From positions 1 to 9,118 of the forward strand of contig JANQQH010000386.1 of assembly GCA_028285025.1 (NCBI GenBank): a DNA stretch of 9,118 nt, written 5' to 3'. The translations under genes were made by a program, and so were the position numbers. This stretch comes from Hyphomicrobiaceae bacterium. Its GTDB lineage: Bacteria; Pseudomonadota; Alphaproteobacteria; Rhizobiales; HXMU1428-3. Positions 5,436 through 9,118 of this stretch are shown here, one piece after another. How positions within the stretch are numbered: the stretch's first letter is position 1; the number at the start of each line of letters is the position of its first letter. The notes below the pieces were generated by a model. That model searched no databases. It was not told the DNA's origin and was given only the letters and a program-made list of their open reading frames with translations.

Positions 5436-6452
5436 TTAATAATGATCTTCGAACCGTTTTGCCAGTTCTTCAATATTTTCTGGCGGCCAGTTCGGCACTT
5501 CCATGCCCAAATGCAGCCCCATGCCTGCAAGCACTTCCTTAATTTCATTTAAAGACTTGCGGCCAAAGTTAGGTGTCCGCAGCATTTCTGCTTCCGTTTT
5601 CTGGATAAGATCACCAATGTAAACAATGTTGTCGTTCTTCAGGCAATTGGCAGAGCGCACAGAAAGCTCCAACTCATCAACCTTCTTCAACAACGCAGCA
5701 TTAAATTCAAGCTCAGGCTGTTTTTCTTCAACCACTTCTTTTTGTGGCTCTTCAAAGTTCACAAAGATAGATAGCTGGTCTTGTAAAATACGTGCCGCCA
5801 AAGCGATCGCATCTTCAGGGTTAACAGAACCATCAGTGTGAATGTCCATGATCAGCTTGTCATAATCAAGGATCTGACCTTCACGGGTGTTCTCAACTTT
5901 GTAAGACACTTTGCGAACCGGGCTATATAGCGCATCAACTGGGATAAGCCCAATCGGCGCATCATCAGGCCGGTTGCGGTCTGCCGGCACATAACCTTTG
6001 CCAGTATCAGCGGTAAATTCCATGTGGATACTGGCACCATCGTCAAGTGTACAAATCACATGTTCCGGGTTTAGCACTTCAACTTCTGAAGAAACTTCAA
6101 TATCCCCTGCGCGCACAATACCAGGCCCTGTTTTTTGCAGAACCATACGCTTAACACCTTCAGAATGAGCCTTCAGCGCAATCTCTTTAATGTTAAGAAC
6201 AATGTTGGTCACATCTTCGCGCACACCAGCGATCGAAGAAAATTCATGCAAAACGCTGTCAATATGAACAGATGTAATCGCACAACCGCGCAATGAGGAA
6301 AGTAACACCCGGCGCAGCGCATTGCCCAAAGTCATACCAAAACCGCGCTCTAGCGGTTCAGCCATTGCCGTTGCGTGGCGCTTAGGGTCACGCCCACCTT
6401 GGATTTCCAATTTGCCCGGTTTAATAAGCTCTTGCCAATTTTTCTGGATCAC
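5436..6452 (-). CDS. rpoA: DNA-directed RNA polymerase subunit alpha
   Basis: The 338-residue product matches the normal length. It starts [17 protein letters not shown] from a GTG codon, with AAGGA nine bases upstream. The N-terminal dimerisation/assembly domain (about 1-235) contains the conserved [20 protein letters not shown] that nucleates polymerase assembly with beta and beta'. An acidic linker ([15 protein letters not shown]) leads to the C-terminal domain (about 255-338) with [44 protein letters not shown], which contacts UP elements and activators. It lies between rpsK (119-nt gap) and rplQ (60-nt gap), as in other bacterial alpha operons. An rpsD gene, present here in enterobacteria, is absent, as is usual in alphaproteobacteria. 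Confidence 0.98.
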   Translation of the reverse strand: MIQKNWQELIKPGKLEIQGGRDPKRHATAMAEPLERGFGMTLGNALRRVLLSSLRGCAITSVHIDSVLHEFSSIAGVREDVTNIVLNIKEIALKAHSEGVKRMVLQKTGPGIVRAGDIEVSSEVEVLNPEHVICTLDDGASIHMEFTADTGKGYVPADRNRPDDAPIGLIPVDALYSPVRKVSYKVENTREGQILDYDKLIMDIHTDGSVNPEDAIALAARILQDQLSIFVNFEEPQKEVVEEKQPELEFNAALLKKVDELELSVRSANCLKNDNIVYIGDLIQKTEAEMLRTPNFGRKSLNEIKEVLAGMGLHLGMEVPNWPPENIEELAKRFEDHY

Positions 6453-6571
6453 GTCTTGTTATCCTTCATATTTAAAAAATGCATTATGCCTGAAAGGCTA
6501 AGAGTTGCCTCTTTAAATCTAATGCCTTGATTTCAATTACAGGCCCATAACTGAAGCACTTAAATGGGGCA

Positions 6572-6961
6572 CTATACGCGGCGGCGCTTTCTAGGACGGC
6601 AGCCATTATGCGGAATAGGTGTCACATCACGAATTGAAGTGATTTGAAACCCAATAGACTGCAAAGCACGAAGGGCAGATTCGCGTCCAGAGCCTGGCCC
6701 GGTCACTTCCACTTCCAAAGTTTTCATGCCATGGTCTTGCGCTTTCTTACCAGCGTCTTCGGCAGCAACCTGAGCCGCATAGGGCGTTGACTTGCGAGAG
6801 CCCTTAAACCCCATGGTGCCAGCAGAACTCCAAGAGATCGCATTGCCTTGTGCATCGGTAATGGTAATCTTTGTGTTGTTAAAGCTTGCGCTTACGTGAG
6901 CCACACCAGAAGTGATATTCTTTTTCTCGCGTTTGCGAACCCGCGCTCTTTCCTGTGCCAT
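6572..6961 (-). CDS. rpsK: 30S ribosomal protein S11
   Basis: The 129-residue product has the standard S11 length. It shows [34 protein letters not shown], then [20 protein letters not shown] and the C-terminal [19 protein letters not shown]11 forms part of the 30S platform near the mRNA exit and E site. The ATG at 6961 is the family start. The upstream Shine-Dalgarno is only a weak GAGACGG-like sequence. It follows rpsM after 67 nt and precedes rpoA. Confidence 0.98.
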   Translation of the reverse strand: MAQERARVRKREKKNITSGVAHVSASFNNTKITITDAQGNAISWSSAGTMGFKGSRKSTPYAAQVAAEDAGKKAQDHGMKTLEVEVTGPGSGRESALRALQSIGFQITSIRDVTPIPHNGCRPRKRRRV

Positions 6962-7028
6962 TTAACTTTTTCCGTCTCTTTTCAAATAGGCGCTTGTCGT
7001 CTTGTTGCCCCAAGCGCTTGACTTAAAA

Positions 7029-7397
7029 TTACTTCTTCTTACCAGCGATTGCTTTGGCTGGGCCTTTTCTTGTGCGCGCATTGGTATGCGTGCGTTGCCC
7101 GCGCACTGGCAAGCCGCGGCGATGGCGAAGCCCACGATAGCAACCAAGATCCATTAACCGTTTAATGTTCATGGAAATCTCACGGCGCAAATCACCTTCA
7201 ACCATATAATCGCGGTCAATCACTTCACGAATTTGAATCACTTCCGCATCAGACAATTCATTCACCCGGCGCTCTGAGGGGATCTTCACTTCCTGGCAAA
7301 TTTCACGCGCAAATTTACGCCCAATGCCATGAATATAGGTCAGCGCAATTTCAACACGCTTATTCGTTGGTATATTCACACCTGCGATACGAGCCAC
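7029..7397 (-). CDS. rpsM: 30S ribosomal protein S13
   Basis: Starting at GTG 7397 the product is 122 residues beginning [26 protein letters not shown], exactly the family opening. It ends in the lysine/arginine-rich tail ([23 protein letters not shown]) that reaches toward the decoding site and tRNAs. The GTG is preceded by a full AAGGAG (7404-7409) six bases away. An ATG 24 codons further upstream would add non-homologous residues and is rejected. S13 bridges the 30S head to the 50S subunit. It is the first gene after a 228-nt structured gap from adk, and a candidate promoter lies there. Confidence 0.97.
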   Translation of the reverse strand: MARIAGVNIPTNKRVEIALTYIHGIGRKFAREICQEVKIPSERRVNELSDAEVIQIREVIDRDYMVEGDLRREISMNIKRLMDLGCYRGLRHRRGLPVRGQRTHTNARTRKGPAKAIAGKKK

Positions 7398-7403
7398 AGT
7401 CTT

Positions 7404-7409
7404 CTCCTT
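7404..7409 (-). promoter_or_regulatory. Ribosome binding site deciding the rpsM GTG start
   Basis: AAGGAG on the minus strand, six bases before GTG 7397, selects the GTG and excludes the longer frame from the ATG at 7469. Confidence 0.85.
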
Positions 7410-7433
7410 AAAAAATCTAATAACCTTTGAACT

Positions 7434-7458
7434 GATGAAGAAAATGCCTTTTTTCATC
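7434..7458 (-). promoter_or_regulatory. AU-rich hairpin in the rpsM leader
   Basis: GATGAA (7439-7434, plus-strand reading) and TTCATC (7453-7458) are inverted copies. Continuing inward, AAAA and TTTT also pair across one mismatch, leaving a four-base loop. The hairpin sits about 25 nt upstream of the rpsM ribosome binding site in the mRNA. It could be a leader element for translational feedback or simply a weak AT-rich stem; nothing visible decides this. Confidence 0.3.
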
Positions 7459-7539
7459 AATCTCGGCAAAAAAACTTAGCGCAAAAGCCTGCACAGCGCT
7501 TTTAAAAAGCACGTACAGCCTATTTTTCAAACTTACCAT

Positions 7540-7601
7540 TGTGAAAGAGTGCTTTTGTAAGCCGTAAAGCCTTTTTCGTCAAGCCTTTAAGCTCTTTCAC
7601 A
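7540..7601. repeat. Perfect 10-bp inverted repeat framing the candidate rpsM promoter
   Basis: TGTGAAAGAG (7540-7549) and CTCTTTCACA (7592-7601) are exact inverted copies with 42 bases between them. On the minus strand one arm lies just upstream of the -35 and the other covers the expected start site. That suits paired operator half-sites or a looping regulator, or a long stem in readthrough RNA coming from adk that would sequester the intervening sequence. Confidence 0.5.
7554..7582 (-). promoter_or_regulatory. Candidate sigma70-type promoter for rpsM-rpsK-rpoA-rplQ
   Basis: On the minus strand TTGACG (7582-7577) is followed after exactly 17 bases by TACAAA (7559-7554). The -35 has five of six consensus bases and the -10 four of six. 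Transcription would start near 7547, giving a leader of about 150 nt before rpsM. An internal promoter here would let the alpha operon be transcribed separately from secY-adk, in keeping with the long adk-rpsM gap. Both flanks carry the arms of a perfect inverted repeat. Confidence 0.5.
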
Positions 7602-7625
7602 TATTTTCAAAAACAAAGCTAAAAT

Positions 7626-8279
7626 TTATGCTCTGTCATTTAAAATGGTTTCAATTTTAACGGTGACATCAGACATTGCCACCATGCCATCAAGAGAAAC
7701 CAAATTATCTTTGGCAAAATAATACCCTATCAACGGAGAGGTCTCCTTATAATAGGCCAATAACCGTGAGCGTAAGGTCTCTTCATTATCATCTGCACGG
7801 CGTTTAAAATCACTTGCCCCGCAATTATCACATACATTTTCAACTTTCGGCGGGCGGAATGTATCATGATAACCTTCCCCGCACGCCCCGCATGTGAAAC
7901 GCCCTGTAATGCGCTCAACCAATTTGTCATCATCAACACGGATTTCAATCACCGCGTTTAACGCTTTGCCCTTGGCTTTCAGCAACTCTTCTAAGGCAGC
8001 TGCTTGCGCCAAAGTCCGCGGGAACCCATCCAGAATAAAACCATTGGCACAATCAGGTTCATCAATCCGATCAGAAATAATCCCAATCACAATATCATCA
8101 GAGACCAACCCGCCAGCTTCCATCACAAGCTTTGCTTTTAAGCCAACTTCAGTGCCCGCAGCCACTGCTGCGCGCAACATATCACCGGTTGAGAGTTGAA
8201 CAAGACCTCTGTTTTTTTCAATCTGGCGCGCTTGCGTGCCTTTACCAGCCCCGGGCGGTCCAAGTAGAATTATATTCAT
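7626..8279 (-). CDS. adk: Adenylate kinase, long form with Cys4 lid
   Basis: This 217-residue enzyme catalyses ATP + AMP = 2 ADP in the cytoplasm. The P-loop GPPGAGKGT is at 7-15, the AMP-binding LSTGDMLR at about 29-36 and DGFPRT at 84-89. The lid inserts two CxxC pairs (C130/C133 and C150/C153), a zinc-site arrangement replacing the hydrogen-bond network of enteric lids. The lid arginines (RITGRF, KRRADDNEETLRSRL) are present. The start ATG (8279) overlaps the secY stop as ATGA, so translation is probably coupled. A 228-nt gap separates it from rpsM. The position between secY and rpsM is the standard one. Confidence 0.97.
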   Translation of the reverse strand: MNIILLGPPGAGKGTQARQIEKNRGLVQLSTGDMLRAAVAAGTEVGLKAKLVMEAGGLVSDDIVIGIISDRIDEPDCANGFILDGFPRTLAQAAALEELLKAKGKALNAVIEIRVDDDKLVERITGRFTCGACGEGYHDTFRPPKVENVCDNCGASDFKRRADDNEETLRSRLLAYYKETSPLIGYYFAKDNLVSLDGMVAMSDVTVKIETILNDRA

Positions 8280-9118
8280 CTACGCCGCGCCCCCCGTAAT
8301 TTAGATTTTTTGATCAGCCCTTCATACTGGTGAGCCAATAAATGACTTTGCACCTGGGCCACGGTATCCATAGTCACACTCACAACAATCAACAAGGACG
8401 TACCACCAAGAGCAAAGGAAACCGCTGTATAAGACTGCAAATATTCAGGCAATACACAAACAAGAGCCAGATAAATCGCACCAACCACAGTGACCCTTGT
8501 CAGCACATAATCAATATATTCAGCTGTTTTTGCCCCAGGGCGAATACCAGGAATAAAGCCGCCATATTTCTTCAAATTATCAGCCGTATCTTCAGGATTG
8601 AAAACAATCGCAGTATAGAAAAAGGCAAAGAAAATAATCAAAGCCACATAAACCGCCAGATATAAAGGCTGGCCGCGCCCAAGCATAGCGGTGATTGTTC
8701 CCACCCATTCAGAACCTGTAGATGTGCCAAAAGCTGCAAAAGTCGCCGGCAATAACAACAAGCTGGAGGCAAAGATCGGCGGAATAACACCGGCGGTGTT
8801 CAATTTCAATGGCAAGTGAGAGCTATCCCCTTGCGCCATCCGATTGCCCATTTGCCGTTTTGGATACTGCACCAACAAACGCCGTTGCGCCCGCTCCATG
8901 TAAACGATGATAGCAATAATTGCAACCACACCAACCAATAAAGCAACCAAGATAGGCGCTGGCAAAGTACCTTTGCGTGACAATTCAAACGCACTGGCAA
9001 ACGCCCCTGGCAATTCAGCCACAATGCCAGCAAAGATGATTAAAGAAATACCATTCCCAATACCGCGCGCTGTGATTTGCTCACCCAGCCACATCAAAAA
9101 CACAGTGCCACCAACAAG
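8276..9118 (-). CDS. secY: Preprotein translocase subunit SecY, C-terminal part
   Basis: This is the last 280 codons of secY; the 5' end is beyond the right edge. SecY is the channel of the SecYEG translocon in the inner membrane. Visible landmarks are FLMWLGEQITARGIGNGISLIIFAGIV, several long hydrophobic segments, the cytoplasmic loop YMERAQRRLLVQYPKRQMG with the conserved arginines that contact SecA and the ribosome, SSHLPLKLNTAGVIPPIFASS (TM7 region), and FNPEDTADNLKKYGGFIPGIRPG in the C5 loop. It ends GLIKKSKLRGARRR. The frame is open to the edge, so the methionine at 9103 is internal and not the start. It overlaps adk by four bases. Confidence 0.98.
   Translation of the reverse strand, partial: LVGGTVFLMWLGEQITARGIGNGISLIIFAGIVAELPGAFASAFELSRKGTLPAPILVALLVGVVAIIAIIVYMERAQRRLLVQYPKRQMGNRMAQGDSSHLPLKLNTAGVIPPIFASSLLLLPATFAAFGTSTGSEWVGTITAMLGRGQPLYLAVYVALIIFFAFFYTAIVFNPEDTADNLKKYGGFIPGIRPGAKTAEYIDYVLTRVTVVGAIYLALVCVLPEYLQSYTAVSFALGGTSLLIVVSVTMDTVAQVQSHLLAHQYEGLIKKSKLRGARRR

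Noticed and set aside
7398..7469. Longer rpsM with 24 extra N-terminal residues from the ATG at 7469
   Set aside because: The family starts at ARIAGVNIP; the GTG at 7397 has an ideal AAGGAG, which the longer frame would bury inside the coding region.

Overview
The window looks like a chromosomal segment of a fairly low-GC alphaproteobacterium. The minus strand (9118 down to 4944) carries the 3' end of the spc operon and the alpha operon: secY (partial), adk, rpsM, rpsK, rpoA and rplQ. The protein sequences are alphaproteobacterial in style, for example RpoA opening with [12 protein letters not shown], a 122-residue S13 and a Cys4-lid adenylate kinase. The left edge (285 down to 1) holds the first 95 codons of a periplasmic Do/DegP/DegQ-type serine protease, also on the minus strand. 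From family knowledge, such a protease gene often follows rplQ directly in alphaproteobacteria, so I read the 4.6 kb between them (286-4943) as an accessory block splitting a conserved neighbourhood.

Every gene in that block is on the plus strand, against the housekeeping genes. In order: an imperfect inverted-repeat element (488-648, MITE-like, flanked by TA); an exported SRPBCC-fold protein (671-1156); a second inverted-repeat element (1195-1364); a hairpin plus T-run (1441-1473) and a perfect small palindrome (1520-1537); a vanadium-haloperoxidase/PAP2-type gene with Tat and lipoprotein signals (1562-2987), broken by a TGG-to-TGA stop and a +1 slip in an A-run; an outer-membrane beta-barrel gene overlapping it in TAATG (2987-4012); and a GNAT acetyltransferase (4254-4739) converging on rplQ. 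A strong minus-strand terminator (4879-4912) closes the rplQ transcript.

Functionally, the minus strand is standard translation, transcription and secretion machinery, with the secY/adk ATGA overlap and a structured 228-nt adk-rpsM gap that holds a good sigma70-like promoter framed by a perfect 10-bp inverted repeat. The accessory block is envelope-directed: three of its four genes encode exported proteins. The haloperoxidase-like enzyme and the barrel probably formed one operon, but the enzyme gene has decayed although its vanadate/phosphate-binding motifs are all still encoded. I see no CRISPR array, tRNA, rRNA, integrase or intact transposase, and no convincing new defence or biosynthetic system. 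The most notable items are the synteny-breaking insert, its two miniature elements, the recent-looking pseudogene and the inverted repeat around the candidate rpsM promoter.
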